DNA of 64,000 bases from Calothrix sp. CSU_2_0. Lineage in GTDB: Bacteria; Cyanobacteriota; Cyanobacteriia; Cyanobacteriales; Nostocaceae. Under the pieces are notes generated by a model. That model did not search any database. It worked only from the letters and a program-made list of their open reading frames with translations, and had not been told where the DNA came from. Position numbers and translations under genes: made by a program. The stretch covers positions 1 to 64,000 of the forward strand of contig JAAUPE010000017.1 in the NCBI GenBank assembly GCA_012034595.1, written 5' to 3'. Position 1 is the first letter of the stretch; every line of letters starts with the position of its first letter. Shown in pieces: positions 44,630-53,113 of this stretch.

Positions 44630-44739
44630 AATATCGCTTCCAATGTTGTGGAAAATATCAATAATACACTTCATTCTAACTATCAAGTGTTGGAGGCGCG
44701 ATCGCTAATAATTTGTGATGCCCTTAAAGCTTCTCTAAC

Positions 44740-44852
44740 CTCTAGATATCATTATTTTAATTGAAACTCTAATTTCGGCTGAATTTATAGTCGAAGGTTT
44801 ACAAAAAGGTTTCTCTAGATATCATTATTTTAATTGAAACTCTAATTTCGGC
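44740..44852. repeat. 40-bp direct repeat with 33-bp spacer
   Basis: An exact 40-bp sequence starting CTCTAGATATCATTATTTTA and containing AATTGAAAC occurs at 44740-44779 and 44813-44852. The unit length of 73 bp and the GAAAC core resemble a two-repeat CRISPR remnant, but a simple duplication is equally possible. Confidence 0.6.
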
Positions 44853-44945
44853 AGCTGCTCAAATTACAAATTAAACAGCAATTATCAAGCTATAGTTAAC
44901 CTAAGTATATATACTGAAGTAAGTTAAGCGGGAGGAGAAAGCAGG

Positions 44946-45743
44946 ATGAAGCGATTATTATCATTCTTGGGTTGGGCTTGGGTAGCTTTTTGTTTTATAG
45001 GTGTAATGGGGCTTATAAGTAAAGGAGAAGTAGTGACTGCAATTATGGCATTGTTGTGGGGGTTGATATTTTTACCACCACTTTGGAGGCTAACAAGTCG
45101 GTATGGTTTGGCTAAAAATGTTATTGGGCGAATAATTTTGTTCGTGATGGTTCCAGTTATTTTTCCATCTCCACCCCAAAACCAATCAGTAAAACCAGTT
45201 GAACAAGTACCGCAAGCGATAACTTCGTTAAGCTCCGCTAACGCAACTCCCACCACCACATCAACTGTAGTAACAAATCCAAGCTTGGAACTAAAATCGG
45301 CTGAAGAAGCCATTGAAAGGTATAAAAACACCCCAAATGTAGTTGCGAATCCAAGCTTGCAAGCCATTCCCAGCCCAAACATCACAGATGCACCACTACC
45401 AACTCCAGCCACAGTAGCAACACCAAAACCTGCCATTACTCCAGAACAACGTGTATACATTCCGGTTTACCAAAATCCAATCGTACAGAAGGAATTGACT
45501 GCAAGCCCAACACAGACAGCCGAAGCCCAGACCAAAAGGGAAACGAAACCCACACCCAAACCACAACAAGCTAAACAGATCGAAAATCAAACTCTTGTAA
45601 CTAACGGGTCAGCTATTCCCTCACAATCTGGTAGTTGTAAAAACTTACGCGCTAGGGGAATTGAAAATATTGATGTTAAAGCTAATCCTTGGGCAAAGCG
45701 GTTAGATAGGGACGATGATGGGGTTGCTTGTGAGGCAAATTAA
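44946..45743 (+). CDS. membrane protein with C-terminal excalibur domain
   Basis: 265 aa. Two N-terminal membrane helices (WAWVAFCFIGVMGLI and VVTAIMALLWGLIFL) and a third (IILFVMVPVIF) precede a long Pro/Thr-rich, low-complexity extracytoplasmic linker. The C-terminus is an excalibur calcium-binding motif: CKNLRARGIENIDV and DRDDDGVACEAN. Such domains are often attached to nucleases or surface proteins. The long linker suggests a protein reaching into the envelope. The following gene lies 24 bases downstream. Confidence 0.8.
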   Translation: MKRLLSFLGWAWVAFCFIGVMGLISKGEVVTAIMALLWGLIFLPPLWRLTSRYGLAKNVIGRIILFVMVPVIFPSPPQNQSVKPVEQVPQAITSLSSANATPTTTSTVVTNPSLELKSAEEAIERYKNTPNVVANPSLQAIPSPNITDAPLPTPATVATPKPAITPEQRVYIPVYQNPIVQKELTASPTQTAEAQTKRETKPTPKPQQAKQIENQTLVTNGSAIPSQSGSCKNLRARGIENIDVKANPWAKRLDRDDDGVACEAN

Positions 45744-45767
45744 GTAAACAAGCGAAAATATCCATTT

Positions 45768-46304
45768 ATGCCAAATAACTGGTCACAAGAAAGTTACATC
45801 AAAGCCTACAAATTTGGAGCACATGCACATCAAGGGCAGAAATTTCCAGGTACAAACATCTCTTACATCATGCACTTGAGTTTTGTGAGTATGGAAATCA
45901 TCGCGGCTTTGAATATAGAGACAAAACGTGATGGAAATTTAGCACTTCAATGCGCTATTTTGCACGACACTATTGAAGATACTGATACAACTTTTGAGCA
46001 ATTAGAAAACAAATTTGGGACAAAAGTAGCTAATGGAGTATTAGCTTTAAGCAAAGATAATAGTTTAGATAAACATGAACAAATGTCCGATAGCTTGCGA
46101 AGAATAAAGGAACAACCACAAGAAATATGGATGGTAAAGCTAGCAGACAGAATAACTAATCTGCAAGCACCTCCAGATTATTGGAAGGAAGATAAAATTG
46201 TTCGATATCGAGAAGAAGCGATTGTGATATATGAAGCTTTGAAAGATGCAAGTCCGTTTCTAGCTGCACGGTTAGCAGGTAAAATTGACGATTATAATAA
46301 GTGA
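45768..46304 (+). CDS. HD-domain phosphohydrolase (RelA/SpoT hydrolase-like)
   Basis: 178 aa with the HD pattern of the small ppGpp-hydrolase type: AHAHQGQKFPGTNISYIMHL (first His), CAILHDTIEDTDTTFEQLEN (HD pair with ED), VKLADRITNLQ (downstream Asp/Asn). Small HD proteins of this class hydrolyse (p)ppGpp or related nucleotides, so a role in nucleotide signalling is likely. Downstream of the excalibur gene in one orientation. Confidence 0.8.
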   Translation: MPNNWSQESYIKAYKFGAHAHQGQKFPGTNISYIMHLSFVSMEIIAALNIETKRDGNLALQCAILHDTIEDTDTTFEQLENKFGTKVANGVLALSKDNSLDKHEQMSDSLRRIKEQPQEIWMVKLADRITNLQAPPDYWKEDKIVRYREEAIVIYEALKDASPFLAARLAGKIDDYNK

Positions 46305-46329
46305 ATAAAGACTATTCTCTTATCTTTTC

Positions 46330-46674
46330 TTATCGAAATTGCTGCCATAAAATACCGATAAATGATACCGCAAACAAAGAATGGGCAATAGTTGCGGGTA
46401 CATTAGCAGTACCATCACGAAAGCTATAAAATTGGGATAATGTTGCTAAAGTATGGAAAATACATAGGGCAACTAATCCCGGTTGTAATACTTTGATATC
46501 GCTCAGATTCAACATTAAAAAGCTCAAAGTTCCAAAAGCTAAAGCACCACATCCAATTATCCGCAGTAAAGAAATAGCCGTGGCAGTATCTTTTAAAATT
46601 AGACCGGGAAAAAACAGAAATACAATGCCTACTCCTATTTCAAAAATAGTATTGGCAATCAATAATATTCGCAT
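46330..46674 (-). CDS. four-helix membrane protein (DoxX/DUF4345-like)
   Basis: 114 aa with four membrane helices (LIANTIFEIGVGIVFLFF, LRIIGCGALAFGTLSFLML, VALCIFHTLATLSQFY, TIAHSLFAVSFIGILWQ). The arrangement resembles small DoxX or DUF4345 proteins. No catalytic residues are evident. Confidence 0.55.
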   Translation of the reverse strand: MRILLIANTIFEIGVGIVFLFFPGLILKDTATAISLLRIIGCGALAFGTLSFLMLNLSDIKVLQPGLVALCIFHTLATLSQFYSFRDGTANVPATIAHSLFAVSFIGILWQQFR

Positions 46675-46696
46675 AAATTTACTTTTAAACCCACTA

Positions 46697-47146
46697 TTAT
46701 ACCACTACTAACTCTTCCATCAGTGTATTATTAATTCTCTGTGCTTCTTCCGCAGTTCTTTCAGCCACATCAAAAGCCTCCCGTACTAGCAGCCGTACCT
46801 TTTCCGGCAGATGAGCAAACTTATCTGTGTTGACTATCATGATGCGACAACCGGGGTATGGTGCAAAATCTGCAAATGGTTCCATTCCAGATTGAATCAA
46901 GAGCTTCGACAACAGCACAATCGAGTGGGGTTTATTATTATCCTCACTGCGGTTTATTGCCCCAGCAAAATAACCACAAAACCAAGCCAAAGTATCGATA
47001 TCATCGTGCAGTGCAGTGATTGTTGCCGCTAACAGTTGTCTGTTTAACTCAACTGGGGAATTGTCTAAAATTTTGTCCAGAGATTCGGGATTGCCTTGGA
47101 TGGTATGGTGCAACACTTGTTCGATTAGCTGGTTGGCTTGGGGCAT
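46697..47146 (-). CDS. hypothetical helical protein, about 149 aa
   Basis: Start at 47146 (MPQANQLIEQVLHHTIQGNP); the longer frame lacks support. The protein is mostly helical and acidic, with segments LNRQLLAATITALHDDIDTL and FCGYFAGAINRSEDNNKPHS. No family recognised. Confidence 0.5.
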   Translation of the reverse strand: MPQANQLIEQVLHHTIQGNPESLDKILDNSPVELNRQLLAATITALHDDIDTLAWFCGYFAGAINRSEDNNKPHSIVLLSKLLIQSGMEPFADFAPYPGCRIMIVNTDKFAHLPEKVRLLVREAFDVAERTAEEAQRINNTLMEELVVV

Positions 47147-47569
47147 GATACTTGAGAGTTGGGAGCAAGGCAATTTTAGCAGAGTACGAGGGGATGCGAT
47201 CGGCATTATCAAGTATAAGTTTAACTCAGTATTTGAGAGACATATGCTACTTCTATATCTAAAGGCAGAGTTCGCTTATACAGATTTTTGCTATGGTGTA
47301 TAAAAAAAATATATACAAGGATAATTAAAACGCGCAAAGTTAATTTTGGTAAAGGACTTCAGCTAAACTACTAAGTATAAACAACTTACTTAATTTATAT
47401 TTTTAGACATCAATATTAGCAAGCAAGCAGACAAAACTTGTGTCTGAGTGTCAAAAATACGTGTTCGTTCCCTGAAAAAGCAGTACAAGGTTGCAGCTAC
47501 AAAAAATGTCTATCGGCTAGTTTCAGTATTCGGCTTCTATGGCGGATAAGGAAACTAATTGGACTATCT
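47147..47569. other. non-coding gap
   Basis: AT-rich DNA upstream of the 366-aa gene. No gene or clear repeat supported; it should hold divergent promoters. Confidence 0.35.
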
Positions 47570-48670
47570 ATGAGTAGCGAAAAAAATAGCTCAGAAGCAA
47601 GTAAAGCTGCAAATGAACAAACAAAAGAAGAACAGTCTAGGGAAAAAAAGCCTTGCTTAAAAAGCTTAATACTTTGGCTAGGAGAGAAAGATAATGGGCA
47701 AGAAGCATCCTTTCTAGTTAAAGCAATCTCATCAGGAAATAATCTTGCTCGTGCGATGATAATTTTGGGATTAACACTTTTCTTTGTCAGACAAATAGCC
47801 TTAGAAATTATCGACCGTTTTGTAGTGCAAGTCGATGAAATAGCTTTTTCGGGTGAAGGTAATCCCATCATCAAAATTAAGGGTAAACAGTCACTACAAG
47901 TTATTAGCATTCCTGCATATCAACGATGGATATCTCCTGGAATTATACTCAATAATGGTACTAAGATACAAATAAGAGCTACTGGTTCAGTAGCAACTGG
48001 TTTAACCATTCCTAGATATCTAGAGGGGGAGTTGTACAAGCAATTTAATAACGAATTAGGATGGAGGCTCTCAAGGCTAGAATTTAATGAAGATGTCTAT
48101 TTAGGCTGGAGAGAAGCTGATGGCAGACTTCTTCAGGGATATGGCTCTGACAAGTCTGAAGATAGTATTTACGGGTCTAAGTGCATTGATGAAAAATCAC
48201 GCCAGAAAAAATTAGTCCCTGAATTAGGATATGGAGTCTTACTCGCATTCTTTGCAAATAATAATACCAAGTCAGCAGACAAAGTATTTATCAGTAAAGA
48301 TAAAAACAAGTTCTTCATGATAGGAAAACAGGCAGAAATTGAATTTATTCCAAAAACAAACTCCTATCGGGTAACATACGCAGACGAGCAAGGAGACAAT
48401 CAAATTCGCGATATCCCGGCAAATAATTGGGAAGGAAATACTCTACACTTCACAATTAACGACAGTGTTGTTCAAAAAAAAGAAGAATTTAAAATGCTCT
48501 CAGAATGTCTAAGTCAAGAGAAGCAAGCACCACAAAACCTGAAAAAGTACGTGCAACATCAAGAAGAACGCTACAAAAGAATGTATGAAAAACTTTCACA
48601 CCCAGAATCAATATGGTTTATGGACAATAAAGGAGATTTTACAGTCACCATTATCACAAACCAGAAGTAA
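47570..48670 (+). CDS. membrane-anchored protein, unknown
   Basis: Start at 47570 (MSSEKNSSEASKAANEQTKE). The N-terminal 50 residues are hydrophilic; one or two membrane helices follow (LARAMIILGLTLFFVRQIAL). The large C-terminal region is beta-rich. Part of it (AYQRWISPGIILNNGTKIQI ATGSVATG) recalls lectin folds with a Trp and Ile/Gly pattern, but I cannot assign a family. It lies alone, about 110 bases before the convergent 115-aa gene. Confidence 0.5.
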   Translation: MSSEKNSSEASKAANEQTKEEQSREKKPCLKSLILWLGEKDNGQEASFLVKAISSGNNLARAMIILGLTLFFVRQIALEIIDRFVVQVDEIAFSGEGNPIIKIKGKQSLQVISIPAYQRWISPGIILNNGTKIQIRATGSVATGLTIPRYLEGELYKQFNNELGWRLSRLEFNEDVYLGWREADGRLLQGYGSDKSEDSIYGSKCIDEKSRQKKLVPELGYGVLLAFFANNNTKSADKVFISKDKNKFFMIGKQAEIEFIPKTNSYRVTYADEQGDNQIRDIPANNWEGNTLHFTINDSVVQKKEEFKMLSECLSQEKQAPQNLKKYVQHQEERYKRMYEKLSHPESIWFMDNKGDFTVTIITNQK

Positions 48671-48779
48671 ACATGAATTTAGTGCGATCGCCTAGTTTAT
48701 ATTACAACTTTAGTATCATTAGATATCAAATAGGTTCTATAAGCCATCAACGGCGTGAGTTTGTGCAATTTCACGATAC

Positions 48780-49127
48780 CTAATACTTCCCGCACTCCTG
48801 CAATAAGCCCGACATATCCAAAACCCGTTGCGACCAAGCAGCAACAATTGCAGCAAGATTTACAATTTCAGTTGAATTATTTTGATTTACCCACCCTTGT
48901 AGTAATTCTTGCAGTTGGGTTAATTCGGCATGATGGAGATGGGTTTGTTGTTGCAACAAATTGACATACAGTAAGCTTTCTGCAAGCAAAACCGGAACTA
49001 TTTCATGGCTGGCGTTTTTTTGGCTCCAAGACTTGAGACGCGCTAAACTTGCTGCCAATTCTCCCAACTGTTGGGGTATCGATTGATTTAAAAAACTTGC
49101 TTCAATTGCGTTCCAGTTGGGTGTCAT
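48780..49127 (-). CDS. hypothetical helical protein, 115 aa
   Basis: Helical, with repeated Leu/Gln segments (LLQQQTHLHHAELTQLQELL) and a Cys near the end. No membrane helices, no known motif. On the minus strand after the 49172 gene with a 44-base gap. Confidence 0.5.
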   Translation of the reverse strand: MTPNWNAIEASFLNQSIPQQLGELAASLARLKSWSQKNASHEIVPVLLAESLLYVNLLQQQTHLHHAELTQLQELLQGWVNQNNSTEIVNLAAIVAAWSQRVLDMSGLLQECGKY

Positions 49128-49171
49128 AATTCTTCTGCGGTTCGGAATAAATAGTTTTTGATAATAGTCAG

Positions 49172-49714
49172 CTACAAATTTTCTAAACTAAAATCATGAG
49201 GATTTTGCAACATAAAATTATCATCTTCTTTAATCAAGTCACCCGTACAACGAATAAGCGATCGCTCTTGATAAGCGGTTTGAGCGTTGATATATTCTTG
49301 ACCGACTAATTCAATTTTAATTTTGCGTAATTTATCGACAACTATACCCATCAAAAAAACTTCACCACTTAACTTACCATTCGCAGTTTGGTTTTGAACT
49401 TGAGTTACCATGCCTTGAATAGTAATATTCTTGATATTTGTCACAAGTTCGCTCAATATATCGAGTTGCGAACGATTTTCTGCTTTTTCTAAAGTTTCTA
49501 TAATTTCGTAGATTCGACGTGGATAATCGTCAAAATCTTTATCTAAAGGTAAATAAATTTTTAACTTATCATCCGCAAAAGTGTCTCGCGTCCAAGTTGA
49601 GACTTGTTGCGGTACATTTGTTCTTTCGTGCCATTGGTGAGACTGCAAATAAGCTACTACTCTACTCGGCTCTATACTTTTTAAAATATCGCGATCGCAA
49701 ACAATTGCTTTCAT
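49172..49714 (-). CDS. partner of the DUF4365 protein, 180 aa
   Basis: A soluble protein that begins MKAIVCDRDILKSIEPSRVV and has helical and beta parts (LYQSHQWHERTNVP-like start, then LTNIKNITIQGMVTQV). Its start overlaps the stop of the DUF4365-like gene by 4 bp, so the two are coupled. I do not recognise it. It may form a complex with the nuclease-like neighbour. Confidence 0.5.
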   Translation of the reverse strand: MKAIVCDRDILKSIEPSRVVAYLQSHQWHERTNVPQQVSTWTRDTFADDKLKIYLPLDKDFDDYPRRIYEIIETLEKAENRSQLDILSELVTNIKNITIQGMVTQVQNQTANGKLSGEVFLMGIVVDKLRKIKIELVGQEYINAQTAYQERSLIRCTGDLIKEDDNFMLQNPHDFSLENL

Positions 49715-50214
49715 AGCATCCCTCTTGTTTCTATTTGCTGCATTATCGAAGTGATAGCATCAACTGAAAATAACTGCATTCGTGGCAAATAAACAGTCAA
49801 GCTTTCAGTGTTTCGTGTTTCTGGCTGTCCCTTTAATGATAGCCAATACCCACAACGACGCACACAAAGTTCGGTTTCAGACTGCTTAACCCATTCGCTC
49901 AACTCGTTGGGAATTAAAACAACCACTAAAATTTTAGGAACAAGAGTTTTTGGTTTTCTTAACTCATTGTAGTTTTTAAGCTTAAGAGGATATCTGATAA
50001 AACTATCATCAATTATATCAGTAGATGTAGATTTTACCTGTATTTCCAAACGAGGCGGATATTGAGAATATTCTTTTTCTTCACCGGAAACGATAACATC
50101 TATACCACCTATATCCATCGGTCTAGATGATATTTGGCATGAATATCCTGCTGCTGATACAACTGCATAAATATAGGCATAACTAAACTCTTCTTTCTGG
50201 ATGTTTATATCCAT
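49711..50214 (-). CDS. DUF4365-like nuclease-fold protein
   Basis: 167 aa. The N-terminal part (FSYAYIYAVVSAAGYSCQIS, DIGGIDVIVSG, LEIQVKST) matches the PD-(D/E)xK arrangement of DUF4365: catalytic Asp in GGID, Glu-x-Gln/Lys in EIQVK. Such proteins occur beside helicases or ATPases in defence islands. It is translationally coupled to the 49172 gene. No helicase is adjacent here, so the system may be truncated or an orphan. Confidence 0.7.
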   Translation of the reverse strand: MDINIQKEEFSYAYIYAVVSAAGYSCQISSRPMDIGGIDVIVSGEEKEYSQYPPRLEIQVKSTSTDIIDDSFIRYPLKLKNYNELRKPKTLVPKILVVVLIPNELSEWVKQSETELCVRRCGYWLSLKGQPETRNTESLTVYLPRMQLFSVDAITSIMQQIETRGML

Positions 50215-50403
50215 TTGGCTAGCACTTATTTCTTGAATTTGCCTTTGGTACTTTCAATTAATTATCTGAAAATACTACTTTATTTTACTATTAGTTCATG
50301 TTATTTATATCTGTAAAAACAACATTAAATATCTGCCAAAAAATAATAATTTAATAGCCATTATTCAATCATTTTAATATTTTTGTAAGTAAGTCAGCGC
50401 AAG

Positions 50404-52098
50404 TCAAACCATTACCCCCAACACACCCAATATTTCCCGCACAGGTGCTTTCTCCACATCCAACTGCTGCACCTGAGCAAGCAACTTTTTGGGAATATAA
50501 CGCGAAGATTTGGTTAGGCGATCGCCCCCACTCCAAAATTCGTAATGGTAATAAGCCTGTGAGTAATCTTTAGCACCCCTAGTAATAGTGCGCCAGTGGA
50601 TACTACCGCTACCATCACCTTTACGCCGTTTACTAGGGGATATCTCATTACTAGGGCTATTACTAGGGCTACCTACAAATGTAGTGATTTCAAAGCTTTC
50701 AGCATGATTAACCTGCTTATCCCCTAGTAAATTATCCAAATTATCATCATTACTAGGGCTATTTTTCTCATCCCCTAGTAAATTACTAGGGCTTGACCCA
50801 ATACCCAACAATTCCAATATTTCTATAACTGGGCGCTTCTGTTTCTCGGCTTCTTCAACCAGCCCTAGTAATTGTTTGGGAATGTACTTGGTTCGCTTTT
50901 TACCATTTTCCTTCCAGTGATAGTAAGCCTGGGGGTAATCCTTGCCGTTTTTAGTAATGGTGCGCCAGTGAATACAGCCATTACCAAAACCTCGCTGTCT
51001 TTTACTAGGGGATAAGTCAACTTTACTAGGGCTATTTTCTTCATCCCCTAGTAATGGCTGAGTAGCTGGCATTGGGGGAATATAACCATACTCATCAAAC
51101 ACTTCCCTAAACTTCTCCCAATTCTCCCCCCAGTACAAAAGTACGTGTGATTGCCTCGCTGCTAACTTGGGTTTGTAGTCAGCATCCAAAAACTTGATGC
51201 GTCCCTTCCAAAAACAAACGGGTTGCTGTTTCAACACCGGAGATAGCCAATTAGTATCGGTAGCTGCGGGGACTAATGCGATCGCCTCTATTACCCTTCC
51301 CGATTCCACCTCAGCCTGTAGTTTTTTCATCCACACACCAGGACACGAGTACGGTGGGTTCATAAACACACACCCATGCCACTTGCGGTTTAGTCCGTCA
51401 TCGTCATCTGTAAAATGCGATCGCGCCAATATATGTTTGCCGTCATCCGCACAAGGGTCGAGGTCAATTTGTCCCAGCACCTGAAGCACTAATTCAATGA
51501 TGTGGGGTGGTGTGTACCAACAATCGTTCGTTTTAGATTTTGGGGAATCTTCTTCTGGTGAGTAAGCAGTAAACCTGTGGTTCGCTGGCGCTATCGCAAC
51601 AAAAGGGTCTATTTCTAAAACCGATGAACTATCAATATCTAAAGCTTCCAAGGCGAATCGAAGCGAGTCAGTTTGTTGGTGAATTGCCGTATGTATAAGC
51701 CGATTTAGAACTTGGGAACTTTCAATATAGGCTTGGATTACCAATGCTTGTGTTAATTCAATTGGATTTGATGCGATCGCCAACCAATCAATTACCCATT
51801 TGCTTACCAAAACAGCAAATGCAGCACTACACCATTGACCGCAATTTACCGCTACTTGAGGATGTGCCCAAGTACCTTGTAAATAAGCTGGCTTACCTCT
51901 ACGAATTTCAATTAACTTGGATACGGGAATTCCCGTATCCATAGAAAGCTCATCAATAAAGTCTTTTGTAGCATCTAGCCTTAAATAGTCGTTGAGTTTC
52001 TTTTCTGAAGCTTGAGCCATTTTGGTCAGGTTAATGTAGCCATCTTCATGGCGTTGACCAATCTGTAAGCCATTAGCTTCGTGAAGTATTATATTCAT
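50404..52098 (-). CDS. KilA-N / phage-type DNA adenine methyltransferase fusion
   Basis: The start is the ATG at 52098, after the leader shared with the other KilA-N gene; the longer frame to 52824 runs into the C5-methyltransferase gene and is not used. The 564-aa protein has KilA-N at residues 1-100 ([34 protein letters not shown]), a linker, then a phage Dam-type N6-adenine methyltransferase (CWYTPPHIIELVLQVLGQID, DPCADDG, FMNPPYSCPGVWMKKL) at about 193-340 with the NPPY catalytic motif at 247-250. Two C-terminal copies of a plasmid-type domain follow (IHWRTITKNGKDYPQAYYHW and IHWRTITRGAKDYSQAYYHY). The copies are joined by SPSN/LLGD linkers made of TTACTAGGG palindromes. It would methylate adenine; the target site is unknown. 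Confidence 0.85.
   Translation of the reverse strand: MNIILHEANGLQIGQRHEDGYINLTKMAQASEKKLNDYLRLDATKDFIDELSMDTGIPVSKLIEIRRGKPAYLQGTWAHPQVAVNCGQWCSAAFAVLVSKWVIDWLAIASNPIELTQALVIQAYIESSQVLNRLIHTAIHQQTDSLRFALEALDIDSSSVLEIDPFVAIAPANHRFTAYSPEEDSPKSKTNDCWYTPPHIIELVLQVLGQIDLDPCADDGKHILARSHFTDDDDGLNRKWHGCVFMNPPYSCPGVWMKKLQAEVESGRVIEAIALVPAATDTNWLSPVLKQQPVCFWKGRIKFLDADYKPKLAARQSHVLLYWGENWEKFREVFDEYGYIPPMPATQPLLGDEENSPSKVDLSPSKRQRGFGNGCIHWRTITKNGKDYPQAYYHWKENGKKRTKYIPKQLLGLVEEAEKQKRPVIEILELLGIGSSPSNLLGDEKNSPSNDDNLDNLLGDKQVNHAESFEITTFVGSPSNSPSNEISPSKRRKGDGSGSIHWRTITRGAKDYSQAYYHYEFWSGGDRLTKSSRYIPKKLLAQVQQLDVEKAPVREILGVLGVMV
50630..51054. repeat. eleven copies of TTACTAGGG in both orientations
   Basis: TTACTAGGG or its inverse CCCTAGTAA lies at 50630, 50648, 50660, 50722(inv), 50750, 50773(inv), 50783, 50873(inv), 51002, 51023 and 51046(inv). 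Pairs form 9-bp inverted repeats within the coding region of the KilA-N/Dam gene and encode its LLGD and SPSN/SPSK linkers. The copies read in frame. Confidence 0.8.
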
Positions 52099-52166
52099 GT
52101 GCGTTAGTGTCGATAACGTACTACCCCTGGGGCTATGGCTGGTGCAAACAGCCACCCACGAGGGGC
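52099..52166 (-). promoter_or_regulatory. conserved structured leader of a KilA-N gene, copy B
   Basis: Same layout as 14765-14835: GCCCCT/AGGGGT-type outer stem around a GGCTG/CAGCC hairpin, then GTAGTACGTTAT and CTAACGCAC up to the ATG at 52098. The hairpin loop differs (TTTGCAC here, CGTCAA there) while the stem is kept. Confidence 0.6.
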
Positions 52167-52219
52167 TTGGTAATACAATTTTACTTTGATCGCAGATTAA
52201 TTCATCTTCATAAATTTCA

Positions 52220-53113
52220 TCACTGTTTGCAAAGGGAATTGAGGTACAAGACTCGCTGGAGTGCAATTTGGGCAATTCTGGGGTCGAGGATATTTCCAAG
52301 GGCGGCACGACGGGCGCGATTAATTCGGTTGCCGCTTTTAGTTCCTGGGGGGATGTCCAACCTATCGGGAGTCCGAACTGTTGTTCCAGCCACTCTGGAT
52401 TGAACACTTCGTTTTTCTGGAGAATGCCCAGTTTCTTCGCTTGCGCCTCGGATTTGGTATTCCCAGGTGGTCGGCAAGCCGGAGAACTTTTCGACAACGC
52501 ACCGGGACGTGGCAACGAGTAAGAGCCTTTCACCTCTCCAGAGAGTCTCAAACTGTTGTGTTCCGACAACAACCCATTCCGCATCGTACCCACTTGTGTA
52601 AAGCTCCCTGAGCATCTGTTGGAAATATGAGCCGGGTTCGTTTCCGGGATTAATAGGGGCTGATAACAATCCAGGCACGTTTTCGAGACAGAAAAATTTG
52701 GGTTGGCTTCTTCTGACAATTCGTAAAACTGCGGGGATACAGTCTCTAGGGTCTTGATTTCCCAATCTTTTTCCTTCAAGCGAGAATGGGGGGCAGGGTG
52801 GCGAAGCTGTGATGAGGTCTGCATAATTTGGTTCGATCCAAAGTTCTTTCACATCGGGGTAAATTGAAATTCCGGGGAAGCGATCGCGCAGTCGGTCGCA
52901 GCAAAATTCGTCTCGTTCGCATAGTCCGCGTAGCTTAAAACCATTGATGATGGTTGCAGCTAGGGGAAAACCAGCGCCAACGCCACTACATAAGTCAATT
53001 TGTCGGAGCATGTTTCTATACACTCCTTTCGGTAAGTTCCTATCGATATAATTCCCGTGCAACACCCAGCTAAATACACCCAATCCGGCAAAGAAATCGG
53101 CATGGGTTAGCAT
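52220..53113 (-). CDS. C5-cytosine DNA methyltransferase with a displaced segment
   Basis: A 297-aa frame. The core motifs are DLCSGVGAGFPL (motif I, residues 40-51), ASPPCPPFS (motif IV with catalytic Cys), CLENVPGLL, and a C-terminal ALGNILDPRIAQIALQRV (motif X). The start at 53113 touches the dnaB stop and adds a 34-residue lead that holds a second motif-I-like FFAGLGVF; the Met at 53011 is the more usual start. Between 52450 and 52330 the conserved segment NPEWLEQQFGLPIGWTSP reads in another frame, so two compensating shifts seem to exist. If so, the protein made from this frame has a scrambled target region. It would modify cytosines in DNA. Confidence 0.8.
   Translation of the reverse strand: MLTHADFFAGLGVFSWVLHGNYIDRNLPKGVYRNMLRQIDLCSGVGAGFPLAATIINGFKLRGLCERDEFCCDRLRDRFPGISIYPDVKELWIEPNYADLITASPPCPPFSLEGKRLGNQDPRDCIPAVLRIVRRSQPKFFCLENVPGLLSAPINPGNEPGSYFQQMLRELYTSGYDAEWVVVGTQQFETLWRGERLLLVATSRCVVEKFSGLPTTWEYQIRGASEETGHSPEKRSVQSRVAGTTVRTPDRLDIPPGTKSGNRINRARRAALGNILDPRIAQIALQRVLYLNSLCKQ

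Noticed and set aside
52099-52824. The 240-residue extension of the KilA-N/Dam frame up to 52824
   Set aside because: The residues run in the shadow of the C5-methyltransferase gene. The shared leader and the Met at 52098 fit the other KilA-N gene exactly. Only its short NPEWLEQQF segment is meaningful, and it belongs to the methyltransferase.
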